From the NCBI GenBank assembly GCA_034716155.1, contig JAYEFR010000053.1, positions 8,188-72,187 on the forward strand: a DNA stretch of 64,000 nt, written 5' to 3'. Both the position numbers and the translations under genes were made by a program. Below are positions 51,027 to 60,523 of the stretch, piece by piece. The stretch is from JAGGYK01 sp034716155 (GTDB taxonomy: Bacteria; Desulfobacterota; Desulfomonilia; UBA1062). The notes under the pieces are model-generated. The model made no database searches and had not been told where the DNA came from. It saw nothing but the letters and a program-made list of their open reading frames with translations. Numbering within the stretch: the stretch's first letter is position 1; every line of letters begins with the position of its first letter.

Positions 51027-54000
51027 TTATCTTCCTCCCGCTACTTTCACTTCACTTCCCCCTTCTTCCCTGCTGACTACAAGCATCCTGTTATGAAACC
51101 GCTCTGCGCGCAGGCAGAAGGCTTCCAGCTTAGCATTTATTAGTTGGGGAAATGGTGAGCCGTCACTTTCAATTGCCAGGAAAGGCAGATCTTCTACGTT
51201 TGTAAGGATCGCCTGAAGTCCTTCATCCTTAGTGTCCGTTAACAGCTTCCCTTCACGGTTCATCGTCTCTTTAAGAATGGCCTCTGACAGACGATGGGGC
51301 ATGCACCCGAATGGACCTATAGTGATCACACCGCAAGTATGCGACGCTACCTCGGTGAGGGAACTTCCAACCGTGAGTATGGCCTCACCAGCCAGGTTTG
51401 GTGAAATATAAGGTTTGGCATTGTCAATTACTGATTTAATATTGATTGGTTCTACACAAAAGAGGACTGAGCGTGATAATATGGATTTAAGACGCTTTTC
51501 ATATCGAACCATAACCCTCTTCTTGACTATAAACTCCAGCTTCTCCATCTTTGACATCGTATAATCGACGAGCCCTTTGTCTACAAGATAGTCGGAATAG
51601 TATATCCATTCTGTGCTCGGTGAACAGATAGTAGCGAATCCTTTTTCCGCAAGGCGCTCCGTCAAATACTGACGAGATAAATAATCCCGCCGGACGAATA
51701 TCTCACCTGCAAGAAAGATTGTAGGCACCTCTTCCAACGAATGCTTCATGGGAATCCGGTTGAGCCGTTCAACGGTATGGGCAAATTGTTTTTCCAAACG
51801 GGAGAAATCTCCTCTTTCCAGTTCGCCCAGGATCAAATCCCACTCATCATTGAATACTTTCATTGCTTCTTCGCTGTGGGTTGCATTGGCCAGTATCATC
51901 GAACGGATATCTTCCATAACATCGGATATAACGAATCCACACCATGCCCTCCGCTCTAGACCTTTGCTCAAACCTGCGTAAGAGTTTTCTGATGTGGGAG
52001 AAAACAGGGCCACATCCGGTACCCCAAGTCTTCTGAGTAGATCCTCCATAAATATGGAATACTGGCCGAACCGGCATGGCCCGGAGGCGGTGGGCATAAA
52101 GTAAACCAGAAATTCGCCTTCTTGTTTCTTGTTGCGAATGTAGTTGATAAGCGTTCCTGTCGTGAGTATCAGCGGCAGACACTCCTTGCAGGATGTGTTC
52201 GCACGCCCCAGTTTCAGTACCGCCTCGTCAGATGGGGGATGGGCCACAGCATTAAAACCGGCCCCCCGAAATACTGCTGCCATTGATTCGGTAGCAAACT
52301 TGTCCATAGACGGGATCAAAAATGTCACACGCGAGTCGGTCATAGGCAACACCTCACCGGAAGATGTGACAACTTTAGCAATGCCTTTGTCCAGCATTGT
52401 CCGGGCGGGAACAAAAGTGTGTTTTTTCTGAACAATCCGTTTCTCTGTCAACAATTGTCGGTATGCGGCGACTATATCAAGAAACGCCTCAACCCTGGTC
52501 TCAACACCTGTGTCTGCCGTGTGGTTATCCAGTTCAAGAGTCAGGGAGGGCTTTTGCCCCATGAGATCCCTGAAGTATCCTACTATAAACGAATCCGGAC
52601 CACAGGAAAAATTGGTTATGTAGGTGCCAAACAGTTGAGGGTGTCTTTTGACGAAACTTCCGGCCTTTAGTATAAGCTGGCCCATCCCCCAATACATATG
52701 GCTCTTTGCCTCCTCATCATCGAAGGAGAGGAAATCCAACGGCATTACCAGAACCCCTTTTGATGCGAATTTGTGGGGGATTCCCATGTGTGCCTCTTCA
52801 ACAAATCCGTTGTAGGGCCGGGCGAATATTACCACCGCAATCTTATCCGGATCGGCTTCGATTTCCTTAAGGGCCTTTTCTCCAATATCCTTCATCTCGG
52901 CCATGCATTCCATCTGTTGCTTCAAGGCCTTTCTGAAAGCCTTTTCGGCCCTGTTCCTGCTCACCCCCATCTGAATCGCGGTTTCAACCAGAGGCTCTCT
53001 GGCCATCATCAGTCCTTCCGTCAGGTCAAGAAGGGGGGTTAGAACTATTGTTCCTTTTCTCTTAAGTTCGTCGAGCTTTTCCCTGAATGTAGTCTGAAGA
53101 TAGAATGGCTCACCCTGGACAAGAGGACAAACCTGCGAGCTTGTGTATCCCTTTGAAACGGGAATCGCCCTGAAATGGGGCAGGAATATGAACTCTGGGG
53201 GGTTCTCCTCCTGAAGAAGCGCGTGGAAAAAACCATGGGCCAGTTCCCCAGGATAGCAAAAGGCGGCACCTCTCTGATCAATTCCTTCCTGAGAAGGCAA
53301 ATCCGGTAAAATGGGTTCGAATCCCAGTTCAACAAAGAATGTGGAATAAAGGGGATAGTAGGTATTGACCATAAAACTCCTATTGATACCAATCCGTGGC
53401 CTGCGCTCTTTCCCGCTGCCCTCCGGCAATCTAGCGCCGTACTTTTCGAATATTAATCGTTGCCGGACCTGAACCAGGTCCAAGTTTTCCACGTTGTATC
53501 TTATATTGTGTCTCAAATTGTAATACCTGTTGCAGGCCCCACCAAAAGGATACTTCTTCCCATCAAGTTCGATCATCGCTATCTCACAGCGCCGGTCACA
53601 CTTCTCCTTGCCGCCTTTGCATATGAATGACTTTGTGTATTTCACCTCTCGATTCACAAGAACCTCCAGGTCAAAGCCCTTCTCTTCCATCAATCCCATC
53701 TCAATTCTCTTTTTGACCTCAAGTGCAACGCCAAAAGCACCCATAAGCCCGGGCTCCGGAGGAACGATTATCGGCTTGCCCACAAGTGCAGCCATAGCAA
53801 GCGGAACAGCCCTGTTGTAGCAGACACCGCCCTGCATGAACACCTTCTCTCCCACCGGCCTGTTACCCTTCACCCGATTTGAGTAGTTCATGCAGATGGA
53901 ATATACCAGACCGGCGACGATATCCTCGTGCTTGATCCCCTCGTGAATGGCATTTTTTATGTCGGAGGCGATGAATGCGGCGCACTGGTCGTTGAAGTTG

Positions 54001-55436
54001 GGCGGATTTTTACCCCTAAGTGCAATGTCCGCAATATCCTCCATTTTTACACCCAGCGTCTCATATGCAGACTCTTCCAAGAACGACCCCGTACCTGCCG
54101 AACAGGCTTCGTTCATCGCATAATCAGAGGGTACCGCGCTGGTAAGGTAGGTATATTTAGCGTCCTGCCCCCCTATCTCAAATATGGTGTCCACCTGAGT
54201 GTCAAACTGGACGGCAGCGGTTGCATGTGCGATGATCTCGTTGATAACACCGTCCGTGAGCGCATGAAGACCGGCGATCTGACGACCGGAGCCGCAGACT
54301 CCCAGCCCTATTATGGATATCTCCGAGGGATCAACCTTCCTCTTTATCTGATCGAGAATAAAGCGATAACATTGCCGGGAAGCACCTATCGGATCCCCTT
54401 TGGTGCGCAGATAAACAGACGCCAGTATTGTGTCGTCGTCTTTTCGTAGAAGAATCGCCTTGGTGGTAGTTGAACCGACATCAAGACCCAGTATGCACAC
54501 ATCACCAGAGTTTATCTCCCCAATCTCGATGGTTTTAAATTCCACAATGTCTTTGAAATCCTGAAGGGGGGAAAGGGTGTTAAATGATGCAACTTCGGTC
54601 TTGAATAACTCCAATATTCCGGGAAATGGAATGGTTTCGTGTTCCAGCGCCCAAAGAGCGGCACCTAAGGCTTCGAAATAGGGCGCTTCCTTAGGGACTA
54701 TCAGTCCGGGAATCTCCTGCCGCAGATACTCAACCATCATTTTATTACGCGCCGTGCCACCGGTGATCATAATGTTCTGCTTATCTACCTTTCCCAGAAG
54801 CTCCAGGATTTTGTTCGCCATCATCTTGCACAGTCCTGCGGTTACTTTCGATTTGGGGACACCTTTGTTGGTGGCATGGGTGCAGTCTGATTTGCAGAAA
54901 ACAGAGCAACGCCCAGAGACGTAATGCGGCTCTTGGGTAGCAGCCCAATGGGCTGCCTCTTCCAATGACACGTTCATCCTGCTAAGCTGCTGGAGGAAGA
55001 ATTCGCCGGTTCCGGAGGCACACTTGTTACCTGTCAGAACGTTGGATATCTGGCCCAAACGGTTCATGACGTATACCATGAAGGTCTCGCCGCCAGCGGA
55101 AACAACAGCTGGGCATGAGATGTCAGGAGGTTTGACAAACCGGTACGCGTATTCTACTGCTTCAGGTTCGGGTATCGATGACAAATTTAAGAACTTGCAA
55201 AACCTCCGGCCGGTAGAGACAATCCTGTCAAATGAATTCAGATCGAGATGTTCGAGAACGGAAAGCAGGGTTCGCTTTGGGTCCCCCTCGTGAGGATGAA
55301 GTGAATATTCAACCACGCGCGGCTTCTTCCCCTTCGCTATGTCCTTTTCATCCTCGCCCCGCTCCAACTCCACCTGGGCAATTGATACGGTAGATGCTCC
55401 GAGACACAGACCTAGTACCGTTATTTTTTCGGACAT
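51027..55436 (-). CDS. Giant acyl-CoA dehydratase/reductase activator (BadF-HgdB-type CoA activase)
   Basis: A 1469-residue single-chain protein. N-terminal half: two BcrA/BadF-type ASKHA ATPase domains with GGTARNKMMVEYL, GLDVGSTTTKAILL, GLGVCGSGRQIAG, FEIGGQDAKYT and CSAGTGSFLEE, where the Cys bind the bridging 4Fe-4S of the activator. C-terminal half: DUF2229 and an HgdB-like region (FARPYNGFVEEAHMGIP, FSCGPDSFIVGYF, PSTEWIYYSDYL). Such proteins are annotated 'CoA activase' and activate 2-hydroxyacyl-CoA dehydratase or benzoyl-CoA reductase. None is adjacent. The frame begins at 55496; ATG 55436 with AGGGA 8 nt upstream is preferred. The role is inferred. Confidence 0.88.
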   Translation of the reverse strand: MSEKITVLGLCLGASTVSIAQVELERGEDEKDIAKGKKPRVVEYSLHPHEGDPKRTLLSVLEHLDLNSFDRIVSTGRRFCKFLNLSSIPEPEAVEYAYRFVKPPDISCPAVVSAGGETFMVYVMNRLGQISNVLTGNKCASGTGEFFLQQLSRMNVSLEEAAHWAATQEPHYVSGRCSVFCKSDCTHATNKGVPKSKVTAGLCKMMANKILELLGKVDKQNIMITGGTARNKMMVEYLRQEIPGLIVPKEAPYFEALGAALWALEHETIPFPGILELFKTEVASFNTLSPLQDFKDIVEFKTIEIGEINSGDVCILGLDVGSTTTKAILLRKDDDTILASVYLRTKGDPIGASRQCYRFILDQIKRKVDPSEISIIGLGVCGSGRQIAGLHALTDGVINEIIAHATAAVQFDTQVDTIFEIGGQDAKYTYLTSAVPSDYAMNEACSAGTGSFLEESAYETLGVKMEDIADIALRGKNPPNFNDQCAAFIASDIKNAIHEGIKHEDIVAGLVYSICMNYSNRVKGNRPVGEKVFMQGGVCYNRAVPLAMAALVGKPIIVPPEPGLMGAFGVALEVKKRIEMGLMEEKGFDLEVLVNREVKYTKSFICKGGKEKCDRRCEIAMIELDGKKYPFGGACNRYYNLRHNIRYNVENLDLVQVRQRLIFEKYGARLPEGSGKERRPRIGINRSFMVNTYYPLYSTFFVELGFEPILPDLPSQEGIDQRGAAFCYPGELAHGFFHALLQEENPPEFIFLPHFRAIPVSKGYTSSQVCPLVQGEPFYLQTTFREKLDELKRKGTIVLTPLLDLTEGLMMAREPLVETAIQMGVSRNRAEKAFRKALKQQMECMAEMKDIGEKALKEIEADPDKIAVVIFARPYNGFVEEAHMGIPHKFASKGVLVMPLDFLSFDDEEAKSHMYWGMGQLILKAGSFVKRHPQLFGTYITNFSCGPDSFIVGYFRDLMGQKPSLTLELDNHTADTGVETRVEAFLDIVAAYRQLLTEKRIVQKKHTFVPARTMLDKGIAKVVTSSGEVLPMTDSRVTFLIPSMDKFATESMAAVFRGAGFNAVAHPPSDEAVLKLGRANTSCKECLPLILTTGTLINYIRNKKQEGEFLVYFMPTASGPCRFGQYSIFMEDLLRRLGVPDVALFSPTSENSYAGLSKGLERRAWCGFVISDVMEDIRSMILANATHSEEAMKVFNDEWDLILGELERGDFSRLEKQFAHTVERLNRIPMKHSLEEVPTIFLAGEIFVRRDYLSRQYLTERLAEKGFATICSPSTEWIYYSDYLVDKGLVDYTMSKMEKLEFIVKKRVMVRYEKRLKSILSRSVLFCVEPINIKSVIDNAKPYISPNLAGEAILTVGSSLTEVASHTCGVITIGPFGCMPHRLSEAILKETMNREGKLLTDTKDEGLQAILTNVEDLPFLAIESDGSPFPQLINAKLEAFCLRAERFHNRMLVVSREEGGSEVKVAGGR

Positions 55437-55530
55437 GCTTTTTTCCCTACTGGATATCCCCTTTAACCCTTCGCATTTCACAGGCAAGGTAGTCATAATT
55501 CAAGTTGATAGAATCCCCTTTTGCTAAGGC

Positions 55531-55559
55531 AGTATAGGGAAATCTCACCTGTGTGTCAA
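55531..55559 (-). promoter_or_regulatory. Strong sigma-70 promoter of the CoA activase
   Basis: On the minus strand TTGACA (55559-55554), 17-nt spacer, TATACT (55536-55531). The transcript should start near 55524. Confidence 0.8.
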
Positions 55560-55677
55560 AGAAAAAAGTGTTTCTTGGGATAGCAGTATGCAGGATCTTA
55601 CAATTGAACATGATATGTTCGTTTGCAAACTTATGCAGGAAGGTGCATGGCAATAACTGATACCAAGTAGCAATCGA

Positions 55678-55750
55678 TGCCATTGCGAGGAGCTTTAGCG
55701 ACGTGGCAATCGCAGCCTTTAGATTGCTTCGCTAAAGCTCGCAGAGACAA
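55678..55750. repeat. Palindromic GCGAGGAG element
   Basis: TGCCATTGCGAGGAGCTTTA, GCGACGTGGCAATC then GATTGCTTCGCTAAAGCTCG and CAGAGACAA form an imperfect palindrome. It resembles the element at 40317-40412 and is a known style of interspersed hairpin in many environmental genomes. Confidence 0.7.
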
Positions 55751-55842
55751 TTTCGATAAATAGCCAACTGTTACCTGAATCTCTATAACTTTCGCTAAGT
55801 GGGTTTGATCGCCACATGTTTGGCGTGAACCATGTTGCTTAC

Positions 55843-55875
55843 TGGTGCCCGGAGCGGGATTCAAACCAACACTCC
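55843..55875 (-). pseudogene. 3'-end remnant of a tRNA (tRNA-Phe-like)
   Basis: On the minus strand the segment ends TCCGGGCACCA after GGTTTGAATCC, the 3' half of a tRNA with encoded CCA. TCCGGGC-A-CCA equals the acceptor end of E. coli tRNA-Phe. The T-stem is imperfect, and no GCCCGGA 5' acceptor arm is found nearby, so it is a fragment. Such fragments often mark old integration sites. Confidence 0.5.
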
Positions 55876-56050
55876 AAGCACTCCTCTAGAGTCTCCTATC
55901 ACCTTAACCCCCTTGATGGGAATTCTATGTTCATTCCGTGCTCCAAATTAAATAATCTCCCTATTGCCTCTTCTATCATTATGATGTATCCTTATACTCA
56001 ATTGAGTGAAAATTTTGCAATTGGTTCTGGGGATTATGCAAAGGTTTTGA

Positions 56051-56090
56051 TATATTATTATATATTATTATATATTATTATATATTATTA
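56051..56090. repeat. Perfect 10-bp tandem repeat (TATATTATTA)x4
   Basis: Four exact head-to-tail copies of TATATTATTA lie 40-80 nt before the acyl-CoA synthetase start codon. With a 10-bp period they are in helical phase. They provide possible -10 boxes and UP-like A/T DNA. The rest of the spacer from 55876 to 56050 shows no gene. Confidence 0.9.
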
Positions 56091-56129
56091 TAGTAAGGTA
56101 AAACAAATTATATTAAGGAGGTTAGACAA

Positions 56130-57941
56130 ATGGCAAAGATTGAAGAAACATCCATGGGGGCAATCTTCCAAAACCGTGTAGAAGAGCACGGGGACAATGC
56201 ATTGGTGGCCTACAAGAATAAAGATGGCGTCTATGAGGACATCTCATGGAATAAGATGAATGAGATGGTGCGTAATGTGGGCCTGTTTCTTATCTCAAAG
56301 GGGATACAACCTGACGACAAGGTTGCCCTGTTTTCTCCAAACAGGTATGAGTGGTGGGTCGCGGATCTGGCCATACTGTCCATCGGCGCTGTGAATGTGC
56401 CTATCTATGCAACCAATTCTGCGGAAGAGTCCAGGTATATCATCGAAAACTCTGACTCTAAGATGTGCTTTGTAGGCACCAGAGATCATATGGATAAGAT
56501 CCTCGAGGTTAAAGACAAATTGCCGAATCTTGGAGATATCATCATATTCGATGACCTCGACAAGGCTGCCGGCGGGGTAATCGATCTGAAAGCTGCTATG
56601 AAAGAAGGCAGTGCCTATAAGGACAAGGATGAGTTCGACAAGAGGCTTAAACCCATAAATACGTCTGATACAGCCACCATCATCTATACCTCAGGCACCA
56701 CAGGCAATCCCAAGGGGGTGATGCTCACCCATAAGAATTTCGTCTCAAACATGGACCAGCTCTATAATGTGGATCCATCTTTCTTTACTGGGGAACAGAT
56801 ATTTTTATCCTTCCTTCCTCTCTCGCACTCCCTTGAGAGGACAGTGGGTTACTATGCGCCTATCCATTTGGGTAAAAAGGTGGCCTTTGCAGAAAATCTC
56901 TCCACGCTGGTCGATAATCTCAAGGAGATAAGGCCCACATTTCTTGTAAGTGTGCCCAGGATTTATGAAAAGGCGCATGCCGGTATCCTTGCCAAGATCA
57001 GCGGGGAGTCAGGAGTCAAGAAGGCCATTTTCAACTGGGCAATGGGTATTGCCAGGCAGAACCTCCCGTATGTATGCGAGGAAAAACCCCGCAAGGGCTT
57101 TTTTGCTCTCAAATACAACCTGGCGGATAAGATCATATTCTCTAAGCTAAAAGTAGCCCTGGGTATGGACAGGATGAATTGCGCCATCTCAGGCGGCGGC
57201 CCGCTTTCTGTATCAGATGCCGAATTTTTCCTGGGCATGGGAGTCAGGATCTTTGAAGGCTTCGGTCTTACAGAGACAACCCCTGTGACAAACGCCAATA
57301 AACCCTCTCTCATCAAGCCCGGAACTACTGGGCCGCCAGTGAAGGATACAGAGGTGAAGATAGGAGAAAATGGTGAAGTCCTCATCAAGGGCCCGCAGGT
57401 GATGAAGGGATACTACAAGAACGAGGCAGCCACCAAGGAGGCATTCACTGAAGATGGTTTCTTCAGGACAGGGGATATCGGGGAGATAGATGAAGACGGA
57501 TACCTGAAGATCACGGGCAGGCTCAAGGACATCCTTGTGACCTCGGGCGGCAAGAACATCTCGCCTCAGAACATAGAGAACAGCCTCCTGACATCTGGTT
57601 TTATCGGGCAGGTAGCCGTGACTGGCGACAACAAAAAGTATCTCTCCGCATTGATAGTGCCTGCATTCGATTCCTTGGAAAACTGGGCAAAAGGGCAGAA
57701 TATATCCTTCAAGAACCACAAGGAACTCATCTCGAATGATGCAGTGATCAATCTCTTTGAAAAGGAGATCGAGGATAATACCAAGAACTTTGCACGTGTA
57801 GAGCAGATAAAAAAGTTCACGCTTATGGACAAGGAATGGTCCCAGGAGACAGACGAGCTTACCCCCACGCTCAAGCTAAAGAGACGTGTGATCAATCAGA
57901 AATACGCCGGTGTGATCGACAGCATGTACTCCGACGAATAA
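56130..57941 (+). CDS. Long-chain acyl-CoA synthetase (AMP-forming)
   Basis: A 603-residue FACS-type ANL enzyme. Motifs: IIYTSGTTGNPKGVMLTH (about 188-205), FLPLSHSLERTVGYY, GFGLTETTPVT, FFRTGDIGEIDEDGYLKITG and GRLKDILVTSGGKNISPQ, ending with TLKLKRRVI. It activates long-chain fatty acids; the length and the FLPLSH and GGKN motifs fit the FAA/ACSL-like branch. SD AAGGAGG before ATG decides the start. It has GC-richer codons than the spacer. Regulation may involve the 10-bp repeats upstream. Confidence 0.93.
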   Translation: MAKIEETSMGAIFQNRVEEHGDNALVAYKNKDGVYEDISWNKMNEMVRNVGLFLISKGIQPDDKVALFSPNRYEWWVADLAILSIGAVNVPIYATNSAEESRYIIENSDSKMCFVGTRDHMDKILEVKDKLPNLGDIIIFDDLDKAAGGVIDLKAAMKEGSAYKDKDEFDKRLKPINTSDTATIIYTSGTTGNPKGVMLTHKNFVSNMDQLYNVDPSFFTGEQIFLSFLPLSHSLERTVGYYAPIHLGKKVAFAENLSTLVDNLKEIRPTFLVSVPRIYEKAHAGILAKISGESGVKKAIFNWAMGIARQNLPYVCEEKPRKGFFALKYNLADKIIFSKLKVALGMDRMNCAISGGGPLSVSDAEFFLGMGVRIFEGFGLTETTPVTNANKPSLIKPGTTGPPVKDTEVKIGENGEVLIKGPQVMKGYYKNEAATKEAFTEDGFFRTGDIGEIDEDGYLKITGRLKDILVTSGGKNISPQNIENSLLTSGFIGQVAVTGDNKKYLSALIVPAFDSLENWAKGQNISFKNHKELISNDAVINLFEKEIEDNTKNFARVEQIKKFTLMDKEWSQETDELTPTLKLKRRVINQKYAGVIDSMYSDE

Positions 57942-57962
57942 TGTGATTGGATAATGAAAGAG

Positions 57963-57993
57963 CGGTGGATGGGGGAATTGCCCCCATCCACCG
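57963..57993. terminator. Perfect 13-bp hairpin between convergent genes
   Basis: CGGTGGATGGGGG and CCCCCATCCACCG flank a 5-nt loop, 22 nt after the synthetase stop and 5 nt before the end of the YchF-like gene. It lacks a U-run on either side, so it may be a stabilising or pause hairpin instead of a classical terminator. Confidence 0.55.
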
Positions 57994-57997
57994 GAAT

Positions 57998-59072
57998 CTA
58001 TACACTGAATCTTATACCTAAGATATCCCCGTCTTTTACCCTGTAATCCTTGCCTTCAAGCCTGAACAGCCCGTTTTCCTTTACGGCCTTCTCTGATCCA
58101 AGACCAATCAGGTCATCATAGCTGAAGCACTCTGCCCTGATGAATCCCCTTGCAATGTCAGAGTGTATGGCCCCTGCCGCATCAAGGACCGTATCACCTT
58201 TCTTTATGGTCCATGCCCTCACCTCATCAGGCCCAACAGTAAAGAAGCTTATGTAGCCGAGTACATCATAGGCAAGCATGACGAGCCTGTTCAGGGCGGA
58301 TCCGTTTATACCCATCTCCTCCATGAACATAGAGGCATCTTCCTCTCCCAGAGAGGCCAGCTCCATCTCAAACTTGCCTGCAAACTCGATTGCCCTGAAA
58401 TTTTTACCTGTCTTGGACAATACATCCGCATTATTACCAAAGGTATCTTCCCCGGAGTTCAGTATCCCCATTATGGGTTTTGCGGTCAAAAACTGAAAGA
58501 CGCTCAGGATCTTCTTCTCTTCAATACTCACATCCACAGAAGAAACAGGCCCTACACTTTCCAGGGCCTTTGATATCCTGCATAAGATGCCCTCTTCCCT
58601 TACCAAAATTGGCGTCTTCACCCCGCGTTTGAATCCATGTCTTATACGTTCAAGCCTGTTTTCCACAACAATAAGGTCGGTAAGGACCAGTTCGGAAAAG
58701 ACCTCATTTAATTCAGATATGGGATCTGATTTTCCGTACATGGCCATCTATAATATCATCCTCAAAGTTTCTCAGCACAATACACAGGGCATCCGATGTC
58801 TTTATGAGAGAAAGTTCAGAGGGACTAAACACCTGGCCCTCTTTCTTTTCCATACCCACAAAGTCCATGACATCAAACCTTGCACATGAGATCTTCTTGG
58901 GCCTGTACATCCCGACTAAGACATCTACCCTACTGTCCTTTACATCCACAGACGCCACATTGGGCTCTGCCTTCTTTGCATTAAAGCCCGATGTAGATAC
59001 ATCCTGGCCTGTGAGCGCATTGAATATGCTTGTCTTTCCTGACTTGGGAAGCCCTATTATGCCTATCTTCAT
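57998..59072 (-). pseudogene. YchF-like GTPase/ATPase, split by a frameshift
   Basis: Two overlapping frames together make one YchF/Obg-like protein of about 358 residues. The first (59072-58713, 119 codons) has the P-loop GLPKSGKTSIFNALTG and DFVGMEKKEG; the second (to 57998, 249 codons) has DPISELNEVFSELVLTDL and the C-terminal TGS-like FFTVGPDEVRAWTIKKGDTV with AGAIHSDIARGFIRAECF. They join if one A is dropped from the A4 run at about 58730, giving DGHVRKSDPISEL. The homology runs straight across, so it is an interrupted or sequence-error gene, or a frameshifted translation product. Confidence 0.82.
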
Positions 59073-59199
59073 AGCACCGGAGCTATACCTTTGTTGCGGT
59101 CAAAAGATCAAGGGAAAATCTTTCAGAAAAATTGGGGCGGGTCTTCAAACTTGATATAAGTTTTACTCTGGGAAGGACAGATGACGCCCTAGCCTTTCT

Positions 59200-60060
59200 C
59201 TACGCACTCTTGATATCCGCAACCTGGCCAATCCTTTTCATGAGATGATCAAATACCACATCCTCATTATCCATATGTAAGGATATGGCCCGGCAAGGAC
59301 AATAATTTACACACCTTCCGCAGGTTTTACAGGCCTGGCCAATTACTGCCTTTCCATCCACCATCTTTATGGCAGCCACAAAGCACTTATCCTCACATAT
59401 TCCACAGCCCGTACACCTTTCAGCATCCACCTCAGTACATATGCCAGGTAACCTTTTGTACGCCCTGTCAAGGTTTGAACAACGCCTTTTTAGATGATCG
59501 GTATACAGGCAGGCATTTTCAGCGCAAAGACATATAAAAACCATCTTACGAAAGGTAGGAACAGCATACCCTAAAGGGTCTATCCATATATGGGCTATGT
59601 TTGCCACAAGACCTGCCTTAGCTGCCTTTCTCACATGGGCTACAGCCTCTTCCACTGTAGCCATATGGCCGTTAGAAGGATGAATCATTGTAGCAGCCTT
59701 GCCGAGCGTGATACAGCCTATGTCGCGGGTGTAGTCCGTTATGCCCATATGAACCCGGCATATGCAATAATCATGTATAAATATATAGGACGACTCTTTA
59801 ATAAGCCTCTCCACGATTTTTATGGGCATAACAATGTTTTCCGGCTCTGGGATATTCTCCCCTACGGCTATATTCCTTATGGGGACGGCAGTAAGCTGAT
59901 TGTAGGGAGGACTAAACAAGGGGTTTATGATCCGTTCTAAAACAGGTAGCCCGCTCAATTTCTTTCCAAGTATTATAATAGGCCAGCTGATTGCAAAAGA
60001 GATCCTCACTATAGGTTTTGGAACACCATAACGGAATAACTTCATAATAAAGGCTCTCAT
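59200..60060 (-). CDS. 4Fe-4S ferredoxin-domain protein
   Basis: A 286-residue protein. The N-terminal ~190 residues contain His/Cys clusters (HDYCICRVHMG, MVFICLCAENACLY) and the C-terminal part has two 4Fe-4S motifs, CTGCGICEDKCFVAA and CKTCGRCVNYCPCRA (about 215-262). One Pro of the first ferredoxin motif is replaced. An N-terminal amphipathic or weakly hydrophobic region (about 18-40) may contact the membrane. Such proteins occur in anaerobic electron transfer chains; partner unknown. It precedes the YchF-like gene by about 130 nt. Confidence 0.85.
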   Translation of the reverse strand: MRAFIMKLFRYGVPKPIVRISFAISWPIIILGKKLSGLPVLERIINPLFSPPYNQLTAVPIRNIAVGENIPEPENIVMPIKIVERLIKESSYIFIHDYCICRVHMGITDYTRDIGCITLGKAATMIHPSNGHMATVEEAVAHVRKAAKAGLVANIAHIWIDPLGYAVPTFRKMVFICLCAENACLYTDHLKRRCSNLDRAYKRLPGICTEVDAERCTGCGICEDKCFVAAIKMVDGKAVIGQACKTCGRCVNYCPCRAISLHMDNEDVVFDHLMKRIGQVADIKSA

Positions 60061-60523
60061 TCTTTAAAGTCTACACAGGCAATAAAATGCTGTCAATGAG
60101 AAACAGGGAAGAAAGGTATCACTCCTTCAAACTTAACAGGAGTGTTAATTTGAGATAGTAATAGTTCGTGTCAAGGCCATTATGGAATCAATGGCATGAA
60201 CCCAAAAGTAAATTTTTGCCTCCGAAGTGCAGTAAGCTGCAGGGTTCTTCCTTTGGCGGGTATATATATGCTAGGTGTCCATCTTGGCAAGTTATATGGA
60301 CCTTTAAATATGAGTATGAATATAACGTAACATCCCCGTTCACCTACCCTAGTAGCGGTTGGTTGCGATGGATAAGTATTTTTATTGACAGGATTTTTAA
60401 TGAGTGACTCCTATTCTCTTCTTATTTACAAATGGATTTTCTACATCTACACTATAGGAATAAAGATTACCCCTCCCATCGTTTGCTGATGGGAGGGAAG
60501 GGCTAATTCTAGTAAAGCCTACT
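60061..60523. other. Gene-poor spacer
   Basis: 463 nt without a convincing gene; one 79-codon frame (60168-60407) has no family features. The segment GGCAAGTTATATG at about 60286 recurs near 62473. A stem (CCCTCCCATC / GATGGGAGGG, 60471-60497) may end the dehydrogenase transcript. Confidence 0.5.
60471..60497 (-). terminator. Hairpin after the dehydrogenase gene
   Basis: On the minus strand a 10-bp GC-rich stem CCCTCCCATC with a 7-nt loop lies 27 nt after the stop. The T-run is weak (TAATCTTTATT). Confidence 0.5.

Noticed and set aside
56051..56090. Possible CRISPR or iteron origin
   Set aside because: A pure 10-bp tandem repeat with no spacers and no replication initiator gene nearby; better described as a promoter-region satellite.
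55816..56181. A 121-codon frame before the acyl-CoA synthetase
   Set aside because: It reads through the tRNA remnant and the TATATTATTA repeats and overlaps the synthetase start; its composition is not that of a protein.
60168..60407. 79-codon frame in the gene-poor spacer
   Set aside because: No ribosome site, no family feature, and aromatic-rich composition typical of A/T-rich spacer translation.
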